A stretch of 54,791 nt of DNA. It comes from Gammaproteobacteria bacterium RIFCSPHIGHO2_12_FULL_39_24. Lineage in GTDB: Bacteria > Pseudomonadota > Gammaproteobacteria > Coxiellales > Coxiellaceae. Under the pieces are notes generated by a model that was not told where the DNA came from, did no database searches, and saw only the letters and a list, made by a program, of their open reading frames with translations. The position numbers and the translations under genes are program-made. Below, piece after piece: positions 47,244 through 54,791 of the stretch (the first letter of the stretch is position 1; every line of letters starts with the position of its first letter). The stretch spans positions 78,071 to 132,861 of the forward strand of contig MGXZ01000013.1 of NCBI GenBank assembly GCA_001802455.1. The letters run 5' to 3'.

Positions 47244-48428
47244 ATGAAGCTTGCTGAATTTTTGAAAAGCCCCGCGGCGAGCCGCGAACCTTTCTTTGCG
47301 TTTCGCCCGCACATACTACGAAAATCTGCACGTTATTTCTTGCAGCATTTTAACGGAAAAATTTTGTATGCGATAAAAACGAACCCTGAGCTTCATGTGC
47401 TAAAACACTTGTATCAAGAAGGTATTCGTTCATTCGAGCTCGCGTCACTCGCCGAGATCGCATTGGTTCGCGAGCATTTTCCCGATACAGAATGCTATTT
47501 TATGAATCCGATCAAGTCACGCGCGGCAATTCATGACGCCTATTTTCAGTATGGCGTTCGCCACTTTTCGTTAGACTCTCGAGCAGAACTGGATAAGATT
47601 CTCGAAGAAACCGATTTTGCCAAAGATCTGAATTTACACGTGCGATTGAGTATCCCGAACACCTACGCTGAACACAGTCTTGCTGAAAAGTTCGGTGTGA
47701 ACTTGCTGAATGCACCTAAATTGTTAAAAGCAGCAAGACAAGTTGCTCGCAAAATCGGCGTTTGTTTCCACGTGGGATCACAGTGCATGCATCCCGATGC
47801 GTATCGCATCGCTATTCGCATGACACGCGATTTGATTCATCAACTCGATTTTGATGTCGACTTTTTAAATGTCGGTGGTGGCTTTCCCTCAATTTACCCT
47901 GGACTGATTCCACCACCACTTCATCAATACTTCGAAGCCATTGACGAAGAATTTGCGATTCTGAAAACACACAACCCAGAGATTCAATTACTATCTGAAC
48001 CGGGTCGTGCGCTTGTTGCAGAATCCACTTCATTGGTCGTGCAAGTGTTGCTGAGAAAAAGCAATGCACTCTACATTAATGATGGTATTTATGGTGCGAT
48101 GTTTGACGCCGGTTTTCCAAAATTAATTTATCCCGTTCAACTCATTCGCCCTAAACGTGCAACGAGCAATCTAACCGCTTATCGTTTTTATGGCCCAACC
48201 TGTGACGCACTCGACCAAATGAAAGGTCCCTTTTATTTGCCGAATGATGTACAAGAAGGGGATTTTATTGAAGTCGGTCAACTGGGTGCTTATGGTCGCA
48301 CACTGGCAACTTCATTCAATGGATTCGCGCATCGCAAAGAAGTTTGTATCATTGATGACGATCCATTAATGACCTTGTATGATATGTCCGCAATTTCGAA
48401 AGAACCGCTGGAAGTGATCGCGGCGTAA
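47244..48428 (+). CDS. Ornithine decarboxylase (type III fold PLP enzyme)
   Basis: This PLP enzyme of the alanine-racemase-like fold group should decarboxylate ornithine to putrescine. The PLP lysine is Lys45 in YAIKTNP, followed by FELASLAEI, HVGSQ (177-181), GGGFPS (211-216), SEPGRAL (251-257), NDGIYG and the catalytic cysteine in GPTCDALD (Cys320), which is typical of ODC rather than diaminopimelate decarboxylase. I choose ATG 47244, preceded by GAGG 8 nt upstream; a TTG at 47178 opens the frame but lacks support. Related lysine/ornithine specificity is possible. It leads a three-gene polyamine operon. Confidence 0.85.
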   Translation: MKLAEFLKSPAASREPFFAFRPHILRKSARYFLQHFNGKILYAIKTNPELHVLKHLYQEGIRSFELASLAEIALVREHFPDTECYFMNPIKSRAAIHDAYFQYGVRHFSLDSRAELDKILEETDFAKDLNLHVRLSIPNTYAEHSLAEKFGVNLLNAPKLLKAARQVARKIGVCFHVGSQCMHPDAYRIAIRMTRDLIHQLDFDVDFLNVGGGFPSIYPGLIPPPLHQYFEAIDEEFAILKTHNPEIQLLSEPGRALVAESTSLVVQVLLRKSNALYINDGIYGAMFDAGFPKLIYPVQLIRPKRATSNLTAYRFYGPTCDALDQMKGPFYLPNDVQEGDFIEVGQLGAYGRTLATSFNGFAHRKEVCIIDDDPLMTLYDMSAISKEPLEVIAA

Positions 48429-48454
48429 TTTTATTTTATGAGGTAACAACTGCA

Positions 48455-49480
48455 ATGAAGAAAACCGAACTGCTGAATAAGCTTGTTGAACACATCGACA
48501 TCACATCATTTGATGCTCGTCCAATCATCGACGCAATGGACAAAATGTCTTTCAGTTCACGCGATTTAGCACGTGCAACAGAAATCTTTAATCGCATGTT
48601 ACAAGATAAAACGTGTTCGATTATTTTAACCATTGCAGGCTCAACCTCTGCTGGCGGTTGCATGCAACTGTACTCTGATTTAGTGAAATACAACATGATC
48701 GATGCCATTGTCGCAACAGGCGCTTCCATCGTTGATATGGATTTTTTCGAAGCACTCGGTCACAAGCATTATCAAGCAGCCTCACAACCAGTTGACGATA
48801 ATATTTTACGCGAACTAATGATTGATCGTATTTACGATACTTACATCGATGAAGAAGCATTACAAGATTGTGATAAAACGATTTTAAAAATCGCAAACAG
48901 ATTAGCACCGCGCGCTTATTCTTCACGCGAATTTATTCGTGAGATGGGAAAATATTTATCCGAAGGTCATGCGAAGAAAAAAAATTCACTCGTACAATTG
49001 GCGTATGAAAAAAATGTGCCGATTTTTTGTCCCGCATTCACCGACTCTTCTGCTGGTTTTGGTTTGGTCATGCATCAAATTCAACATCCCGAAAAACATA
49101 TCGCAATGGATGCCATCAAAGATTTCCGTGAATTAACACAAGTGAAAATTAAAGCAGGTACAACAGGATTATTAATGATTGGTGGTGGCGTTCCAAAAAA
49201 TTTCGCACAAGACACGGTTGTGTGCGCGGAAATGATTGGTGTTGGTGCAGACATGCATAAATATGCAGTACAAATTACCGTTGCTGATGTGCGTGATGGT
49301 GCGTGCTCAAGCTCAACATTAAAAGAAGCGTGTTCTTGGGGAAAAGTTGAAACCACTTTCGAACAAATGGTTTTTGCCGAAGCCACAACCGTATTACCGC
49401 TATTAGCCAGTGATGCCTATCATCGCGGATATTGGAAAGAGCGTGAAGCAAAAGAGTTTGCAAAGTTGTTCACAGAATGA
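48455..49480 (+). CDS. Deoxyhypusine-synthase-like protein (probable homospermidine synthase)
   Basis: Bacteria lack eIF5A, so bacterial deoxyhypusine-synthase homologues are thought to transfer aminobutyl groups between polyamines; in cyanobacteria one such protein is needed for homospermidine. The 341-residue protein has LTIAGSTSAGGCMQ, VATGASIVDMD, the NAD-fold GGGVPKNF (243-250) and the active lysine in SWGKVE (Lys297), so the covalent enzyme-imine intermediate is possible. AGG precedes the ATG and the stop overlaps the ureohydrolase start as ATGA. With ODC supplying putrescine, homospermidine is a reasonable product. Confidence 0.88.
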   Translation: MKKTELLNKLVEHIDITSFDARPIIDAMDKMSFSSRDLARATEIFNRMLQDKTCSIILTIAGSTSAGGCMQLYSDLVKYNMIDAIVATGASIVDMDFFEALGHKHYQAASQPVDDNILRELMIDRIYDTYIDEEALQDCDKTILKIANRLAPRAYSSREFIREMGKYLSEGHAKKKNSLVQLAYEKNVPIFCPAFTDSSAGFGLVMHQIQHPEKHIAMDAIKDFRELTQVKIKAGTTGLLMIGGGVPKNFAQDTVVCAEMIGVGADMHKYAVQITVADVRDGACSSSTLKEACSWGKVETTFEQMVFAEATTVLPLLASDAYHRGYWKEREAKEFAKLFTE

Positions 49481-50364
49481 AAATTTTACCCTCTCAAGAC
49501 GCATTCCTAGGATTAGAAAAAGACCAAGCCGTTGACTACGCCAACGCAAAAGCGGTGATCATTCCTTTCGGTTTAGAAGCCTCCGTCAGCTACGGTGGCG
49601 GCACATCAAAAGGTCCGCAAGCGATGATTACTGCATCGCATCAAGTGGAATTATTCGATGAACATTTTTGGTGTGAACCGTATAAAAAAATTGGCGTTGT
49701 CACTCTACCTGAACCTAAAATTGAAAAAAATATTGAGAAAGCAATTGATCAATTAGAAAGTATCGTGCAAACCGTATTAAATGACGGGAAATTTCCGTTT
49801 GTTTTTGGTGGTGAACATTCCATTACGCCTGGCGCGATTCGACCTTTTGTTAAGAAGTATTCGGATTTGGTCATGCTACATTTTGATGCGCATGCGGATT
49901 TACGCGATGGTTATCACGGAGTGCATTATTCTCACGCATCAGCATTACGTCGCTGCCTTGATCATGACAATGTGGAGTTAGTGTCACTCGGCATTCGCAA
50001 TATTTCTGAAAGTGAAATCCCTTTTTTGGAAGCCAACAAAAATCGCATTCATATTTTTTGGGGGAAAGATAAGGCGCGCTGGAATCTCGAAGACATTTTA
50101 AAACCGCTGCGTGGTCGCCCGATTTATTTAACATTTGATGTGGATGGGTTGGATGGCAGTTTGATGTCTGCAACCGGCACACCTGAACCCGGCGGATTAT
50201 TTTGGCAAGAAACGATTGATATTATTGAAGCGGCATCCAAAGTGGGTACGATTGTTGGCGCAGATATCAATGAATTAGCACCAAAACCCAACTTGCATGC
50301 TTGTGATTTTTTAGCGGCAAAATTAGCCTATAAAATTCTAACGTTTTCTTTTCTGCGAACATAA
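49477..50364 (+). CDS. speB: Agmatinase-like ureohydrolase
   Basis: Ureohydrolases cleave guanidino compounds to urea plus an amine, agmatine to putrescine for SpeB. The binuclear manganese ligands are all visible: H114 in GGEHS (111-115), DAHADLRD (137-144), H150 and DVDGLD (220-225). At 295 residues it is the normal size. It overlaps the deoxyhypusine-synthase-like gene by 4 bp. In this context it may instead remove urea from aminobutyl-agmatine to yield a longer polyamine; no arginine decarboxylase is nearby. Confidence 0.9.
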   Translation: MKILPSQDAFLGLEKDQAVDYANAKAVIIPFGLEASVSYGGGTSKGPQAMITASHQVELFDEHFWCEPYKKIGVVTLPEPKIEKNIEKAIDQLESIVQTVLNDGKFPFVFGGEHSITPGAIRPFVKKYSDLVMLHFDAHADLRDGYHGVHYSHASALRRCLDHDNVELVSLGIRNISESEIPFLEANKNRIHIFWGKDKARWNLEDILKPLRGRPIYLTFDVDGLDGSLMSATGTPEPGGLFWQETIDIIEAASKVGTIVGADINELAPKPNLHACDFLAAKLAYKILTFSFLRT

Positions 50365-50428
50365 CCTATTAATAGTTTTTTAATCTTACTGTGATATAAC
50401 AACACCATATTAAGCGGGTTAATAAAAT

Positions 50429-51883
50429 ATGCGTCAAACAATTGCCGAAATAATTTCGGATTACTGCAGAAAGGCGATGTTAGCACATCCCTTCGATGCG
50501 GATTACGCCACACTCAATAAATTAAAATATTATAAAGAACAAACAATAGGAACCGCGCAAGATAAAATAAAAGAACTGGAAGATTATTTTATTATTATGT
50601 TTGAGCAACATGAAAATCTGGGGATATCGAGCGATCTGGAAAAAAAGAAATCAGGGACTGAGAAGCTGCTCGAAGCAACATCGACAAAAATACTTTTACT
50701 TCAGGAAACTGATGATGACACAGAATTGTCTACTCTTTATGAAATTCAAACCCAAACACTCAACGATATAAACGCACAACTCAAAAAACATAAGGATTAT
50801 AGAAAAACGCCTTGGCAAAAGGCAATGTATGCATATTATTGCAAGCAATCACAAAACAAAAGCGCACATGATTTTATCGAATTTATTTTGGAAAAAAGCA
50901 CTCACTATTTACCAGTAAAATATGACAACCAAACGTTCCCTTACAATAGAGCAAACATACTTTTCCCCAGCGGTGAAAAAAATGCAGATAACAAATGGTT
51001 TGCCCATTTCCAGCCTTGCGCTATTCTTGGTAAAAAAGGTGGGTTGCTGGCATTTGAAGCGCCGCAAATAACAGGTAGCAAAGAAAGTAACGAGCGAACA
51101 TTATCAGTATTTTTTGATTTACTGGAACGAAAAAATATCAATGCGGTGATCTCATTAGGATTTTCAACACAACGAATCAATTATAAAAATAGAGGATGCA
51201 TTGCGTGCACTGTTTTTGGCGTTGAAGACGGCAAAACATTAAATTTAAGTCATGATGATCTTGTGAAAATGATTAAATTACATCAATTATCACAAGATAA
51301 TGTCGTGGGTGTGCATTGTAATTCAGGTGTGGGTCGAACGGGGCAATTACGATTTTTATTTGCGCTACTTGATCTTTATCATGGCGACGACGTAACATTT
51401 CATTATAATTGCGATCAACTGATCGAACTTGCTTTAAAAGGTAATAATAATGAAAAATTTAAATTGGCTCTTTATTATTTCCATGAATACATGCAGAAAA
51501 CACTCTACGCGCTCAGACAAGTGCGTTACTGCATACAAGCAGAAGAACAATTTACACAAACATTACCACAGTTTTTATTATTGATCAGGACGTGGCAATT
51601 GTTATCGCAGCAATCGAAAAATAGCGATGGGGAAATTAATCAATTGCGCACTGCAATAGGCGCGCCCTATTCAGCAACAACGGCAGACACAATTGTTGTT
51701 GATGCTGGAGATGCAGAATTACAATCTTGCAGTTCACGGACTTCTTCTCAGCATCCAACACCCAGACCCACATCCAATCCGATGTCATTTACTGGAAAAA
51801 TAGCGACATCATCAAAAAAAACAACATCAGGCGAAAGTAGTCGCAGCAGCACACCCCGCTCTGTAGGAGAATTTACATGCTAA
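50429..51883 (+). CDS. Eukaryote-type protein tyrosine phosphatase, effector candidate
   Basis: Residues 296-305 are HCNSGVGRTG, the classic C-x5-R phosphatase signature (Cys297, Arg303). A Q-loop-like LRQVRYCIQAEEQF (362-375) follows at the usual spacing, and PYNRANILFP (171-180) resembles the phosphotyrosine-loop segment NRY. The general-acid loop is less clear; FGVEDG (263-268) is a candidate. An N-terminal helical region of about 160 residues and a Ser/Thr/Pro-rich tail after about 440 flank the domain. There is no signal peptide, so secretion by a type IV system is only inference. It is cotranscribed with the chagasin-like gene, overlapping by 7 bp. Confidence 0.75.
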   Translation: MRQTIAEIISDYCRKAMLAHPFDADYATLNKLKYYKEQTIGTAQDKIKELEDYFIIMFEQHENLGISSDLEKKKSGTEKLLEATSTKILLLQETDDDTELSTLYEIQTQTLNDINAQLKKHKDYRKTPWQKAMYAYYCKQSQNKSAHDFIEFILEKSTHYLPVKYDNQTFPYNRANILFPSGEKNADNKWFAHFQPCAILGKKGGLLAFEAPQITGSKESNERTLSVFFDLLERKNINAVISLGFSTQRINYKNRGCIACTVFGVEDGKTLNLSHDDLVKMIKLHQLSQDNVVGVHCNSGVGRTGQLRFLFALLDLYHGDDVTFHYNCDQLIELALKGNNNEKFKLALYYFHEYMQKTLYALRQVRYCIQAEEQFTQTLPQFLLLIRTWQLLSQQSKNSDGEINQLRTAIGAPYSATTADTIVVDAGDAELQSCSSRTSSQHPTPRPTSNPMSFTGKIATSSKKTTSGESSRSSTPRSVGEFTC

Positions 51884-52272
51884 AAAAAATAATATTACTG
51901 GCAAGCTTAGTATTTTGTTTTACTACTTTTGCAAATACAAATAAAACGCCGCAGTTTACGTCACACAAAAAACTCATTGTAGTTTCACCAGGAAAAACAT
52001 TTGCCGTTACGTTGCAATCTAACCCAACCACGGGATTTTCTTGGAAACTTGTTTCCTACGATGAGAGTTTAGTGACGTTAGTCGGACATCACTATTATCC
52101 ACCCACTAATAAAAAATTAATGGGTGCGCCAGGTTATGAAATGTGGACTTTTGAAGCGAAAAAAGCGAATTATGCCGTTAACCAAGTGGGTCATGTGCGA
52201 ATGACTTATGCAAGACCCTGGGAAAAAACCAAAACACAGATTGTTTCATTTATAGTTGTAGTGAGGAAATAA
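51877..52272 (+). CDS. Secreted chagasin-type cysteine protease inhibitor (I42 family)
   Basis: Chagasin-like inhibitors block papain-family proteases such as host cathepsins. After a signal peptide (MLKKIILLASLVFCFTTFA), the three inhibitory loops are present in order: NPTTGFSW (49-56), GAPGYEMW (83-90) and RPWEK (113-117). At 131 residues it is full length and predicted to be an immunoglobulin-like beta sandwich. It starts within the last codons of the phosphatase gene. The periplasmic product might protect the cell or act on host lysosomal proteases if released. The 3' end overlaps the convergent GTPase gene by 23 bp. Confidence 0.9.
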   Translation: MLKKIILLASLVFCFTTFANTNKTPQFTSHKKLIVVSPGKTFAVTLQSNPTTGFSWKLVSYDESLVTLVGHHYYPPTNKKLMGAPGYEMWTFEAKKANYAVNQVGHVRMTYARPWEKTKTQIVSFIVVVRK

Positions 52273-54130
52273 AACCGGTTTGCTTTTTATCATTTCCACT
52301 TCCTGAATGATGTCCTCCTGCAGCAAAACCAAATGCGGCACGTGATCGTTTCATCGGCACTACATTTGACGCAGGTGTTGCAGCAGATTGTGCTCCAAAG
52401 GATTCATTAAATAATCCTAAGAACTCTGCGACAACCAGTTTTTCTTTTAGAAACTCAGCGTGCTGCGCAACTTCATGCAAGAATTGATAATCTTCCATTT
52501 TTTCTGTCACTGCTGTTTCAATTTCATGTTTACGCGCTTCAATGGTTATTGAGGTTTTATGAAGTTCTTCGTATTTCGCATTTAATATACTTAACAACTG
52601 GTTAGCTAAATCATCTTTACGAACAGATAATGCTAATTCTGTTGCATTGTTGTAAACTTCAGCGCATAAAGAATCCACTTTTATTTTTAATTCTTTTTTG
52701 CTTCTTGTTAATATTTGCAATCTTTGCTCGGCATTTGTTAATGCTTCAACCACCTTGTGCAACTCGGTTTTATATTCCGGCAAATCACCTTGACGATAAA
52801 TCACATCAACCCCTAATGGAATCGAAGTACCTTGTTCGTTACCCGTAATTTTATGGATAACCGATAACGTAAAGCTTCCTATCGCTGCATCACGAGACAA
52901 TACTTCTGTACCCATATGCGGTTCGATATGATCAAAACGTGGACCAGCAGCACGTGTAATTTGATGTGAAATTAATCCACCGACGCGAGATTCTTTTTTG
53001 GGTAATGGAATTTCTGTCACATGTGTTTGACTCATCAATTTGTCGTGTTCTTGATTAAGTTGCATTTTTAATGCACTTAAACGATTTTTTTTCTTCGCTA
53101 AATGTTGCAATTCAGGATTTAATTTTTCTAACGCTTGATGCGCTTCATGCAATCGATCACGCAAGTCAGACACAGCGTTTAATTTTTCAGCTGCGTTTGC
53201 CGATTCAAGATGCACTGTTTTTCTATCTAATAATAACTCTTTAGCTTGTAACGCAACTTCCACACCCCATGCTGATAACGTTCCTTGCATTACTTTGTCC
53301 ATCGGCAAAGAAAGTCCGCCGCGTATACCTGGCATTTGTGCAGCATAAGCAAAAAAGTTTTCTCTCGCTACGCGTTGTTTTTCTGGATCTGCTAATGAAA
53401 CCATCAGAAATACATTCGTTGTATTCACAAGCTCTAATGCAAGAATAGTATTTCGTCTTTCTAGTGCTTGTGGCGACCCATCTTCTGTATATTGTGCGTT
53501 TAATTCATCATGTAATTTTTTGACTTCTTGAAGGAGCAGTCTTTTAATTTCATCTGGATTATTGGCTTTGTCTGTACCGTCAAATCGTGAGCGTGTCACA
53601 CAAAATGCTAATGTTTCTGACGTAAATTCTGACGTTAATTGACTAACAACACCAAATACATTTTTTAATCCTTCTGCGCGTTGATTTGTAAATCCGCCTT
53701 CTTCTAAAACAATAACAATCCCTTTTACGTGAGCCACTTTAGAAATTTCTTTTAATGCAAAAGAAACACATAAAGAGGTTTCGTTACCGCGCGTATCGCT
53801 TAAACCTGCGCTGTCCACTAATACTATTTTTTTCCGTCCATTTTCGATTTCAACTTCATAGGATGCTGGAAATAATGTTTGTGATTGACTGGTGTGACCA
53901 ATTGCAGCGCCTGTTGTAGCAGCGGCTGCGCTCACTTGATATCGCGGTGTTAAACCACTATCAGGCGCTAATTCCATTTCACATCCCAAGTGATAATCTA
54001 ATGTGGTGCTTTTGCCAACGCCAGTCATACCTACATAAATAATCACTTCTTTACCGGCTAAATCAGTCAGATTAGTTTTCATATCGCGATACAATTTATG
54101 AAATGCTGTTGGATTAAAATCTTTTCTCAT
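52250..54130 (-). CDS. Large GTPase with coiled-coil regions
   Basis: The N-terminal G domain has a P-loop GMTGVGKS (34-41) and a G3 motif DSAGLSD (106-112), followed by GIVIVLEEGGF and a possible G4-like TRSRFDGTD rather than NKxD. This places it with the TRAFAC GTPases of the AIG1/septin-like kind, but I cannot assign the family. Residues after about 310 hold two long coiled-coil stretches, and the tail is Gly/Ser/Lys-rich. I start at ATG 54130 (MRKDF), where GGAGAG stands 5 nt upstream. It could be a secreted effector acting on host membranes or a bacterial housekeeping factor of unknown role. Confidence 0.7.
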   Translation of the reverse strand: MRKDFNPTAFHKLYRDMKTNLTDLAGKEVIIYVGMTGVGKSTTLDYHLGCEMELAPDSGLTPRYQVSAAAATTGAAIGHTSQSQTLFPASYEVEIENGRKKIVLVDSAGLSDTRGNETSLCVSFALKEISKVAHVKGIVIVLEEGGFTNQRAEGLKNVFGVVSQLTSEFTSETLAFCVTRSRFDGTDKANNPDEIKRLLLQEVKKLHDELNAQYTEDGSPQALERRNTILALELVNTTNVFLMVSLADPEKQRVARENFFAYAAQMPGIRGGLSLPMDKVMQGTLSAWGVEVALQAKELLLDRKTVHLESANAAEKLNAVSDLRDRLHEAHQALEKLNPELQHLAKKKNRLSALKMQLNQEHDKLMSQTHVTEIPLPKKESRVGGLISHQITRAAGPRFDHIEPHMGTEVLSRDAAIGSFTLSVIHKITGNEQGTSIPLGVDVIYRQGDLPEYKTELHKVVEALTNAEQRLQILTRSKKELKIKVDSLCAEVYNNATELALSVRKDDLANQLLSILNAKYEELHKTSITIEARKHEIETAVTEKMEDYQFLHEVAQHAEFLKEKLVVAEFLGLFNESFGAQSAATPASNVVPMKRSRAAFGFAAGGHHSGSGNDKKQTGFISSLQL

Positions 54131-54178
54131 CATGTCTCTCCACATGTTGCGTGTAAAAATTAATTCTTTTTGATCAAG

Positions 54179-54791
54179 CTAATTTTTGTTTTGTTCTTGT
54201 TCTTGTTCTTGCGTTAAAAAATGAGCTGAATTAGTCGCACCACCATAATTAAATGCAGACTGCGATCTGTTTGGTGAGACAGATACAGAAGAAGGATATG
54301 CTTCACGTACATGCTCAACAACAGTTCGTACAATTTCTGCTTTCGCGTTAGCCAATGCATCGCCATCGCCACGTAATTCATGCCAATTCAGACGAGCAAC
54401 TTGTTCTTGTAACTTGGTAATTGTGAAATACACGTAGTAATCCATTATAGTCGCTTGTTCATGCGTAACAGCATTAGCTGGCAACCAACTCACAAAAGTT
54501 GGATGTTGATCATTGTCTAGTATCAAACATCCGCCGTCTTTGAATGCCATTTGTATTAATTGCAGCAGAAATTGCTGTTCATCACTGAGATTAATTCTAG
54601 ATGCACGATTTCTTTCCATTGTTTCTTGCAGCGCAGAATAATCCACGGGTTTTGGTATGATGTTTGCACAAGCCAAATGCCATTGAGCACCATCCGTATT
54701 TTCAACTGCGGAATGTGTCAGCGGATTTGAGACAAAATTTCGGATAAATTTTCCATCAAAATTAAGCCATAATTCCCCCTCCTTGTAAATT
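54179..54791 (-). CDS. Hypothetical protein, 5' end beyond the right edge
   Basis: The frame is open from the right edge of the window to the stop at 54179, so the gene starts outside. A TTG at 54676 is not a convincing start because the frame continues upstream without interruption and encodes plausible protein (ELWLNFDGKFIRNF, then DGAQWHLACANIIPKPVDY). The visible part is about 203 residues, soluble and mixed helical, with an acidic central part and a C-terminal Gln/Glu tail (QEQEQEQNKN) from a TTGTTC hexamer array at 54191-54211. I recognise no family. It is the gene upstream of the GTPase and probably its operon partner. Confidence 0.6.
   Translation of the reverse strand, partial: IYKEGELWLNFDGKFIRNFVSNPLTHSAVENTDGAQWHLACANIIPKPVDYSALQETMERNRASRINLSDEQQFLLQLIQMAFKDGGCLILDNDQHPTFVSWLPANAVTHEQATIMDYYVYFTITKLQEQVARLNWHELRGDGDALANAKAEIVRTVVEHVREAYPSSVSVSPNRSQSAFNYGGATNSAHFLTQEQEQEQNKN
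54191..54211. repeat. TTGTTC hexamer array at the C-terminus of the last gene
   Basis: About three and a half TTGTTC units encode the Glu-Gln tail of the protein ending at 54179. It follows the pattern of short repeats at gene ends seen in folP, hflX, lolD and sufD. Confidence 0.8.

Overview
The window is AT-rich bacterial chromosome, almost certainly from a gammaproteobacterium. The order rlmE-ftsH-folP-glmM, the LolCD transporter, RrmJ, HflX, XseA, PurA, ExoI and a SUF cluster with an Rrf2 regulator all fit that class. Several genes suggest a host-associated, perhaps intracellular, Legionellales-like lifestyle: a J-domain protein with 33-residue helical repeats, a eukaryote-type protein tyrosine phosphatase, a secreted chagasin-type cysteine-protease inhibitor and a large coiled-coil GTPase. 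This lineage placement is inference from gene content, with no database search.

Layout. 1-5.4 kb is eroded accessory DNA: two tandem copies of the 3' half of a tRNA-Phe, an orphan parB beside a small DnaA-box cluster, a membrane protein behind a perfect 14-bp inverted repeat, an aspartate-racemase pseudogene split by a 143-bp MITE, a secreted two-gene unit and an ATPase remnant. 5.4-12 kb holds a two-domain gene broken at a C7 tract, an AbiE-type toxin/antitoxin pair in toxin-first order, an aspS fragment, the J-domain repeat protein, an IS5-family element with a frameshifted transposase, and a DUF4143-type ATPase. 12.3-18.2 kb is an AddAB-like nuclease/helicase pair. 18.2-22.5 kb has an outer-membrane protein, a 5'-nucleotidase, two unknown proteins and two non-autonomous repeat elements.

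22.5-33.3 kb is a minus-strand housekeeping block: glmM, folP, ftsH and rlmE, then sufT, sufA, sufU, sufS, sufD, sufC and sufB, headed by an Rrf2 regulator that shares a promoter region and a palindromic operator candidate with a divergent cation exporter. 33.3-47 kb is mixed housekeeping: ExoI, amino-acid permease, TsaB, PabB, a PilX-like protein, XseA, PurA, HflX, LolD and LolC. 47.2-50.4 kb is a polyamine operon (ornithine decarboxylase, deoxyhypusine-synthase-like protein, agmatinase-like ureohydrolase). 50.4-54.8 kb is an effector-like region: tyrosine phosphatase plus chagasin, then convergent GTPase and unknown genes, the last running off the right edge.

Two families of short tandem repeats, a GTTATCN heptamer and a GTGGGA/GTGTGA hexamer, recur at gene junctions, where they supply stop codons or code for the odd tails of adjacent proteins. 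The heptamer arrays form palindromic intergenic elements inside the suf and lol operons. No intact tRNA or rRNA gene and no CRISPR array was seen.
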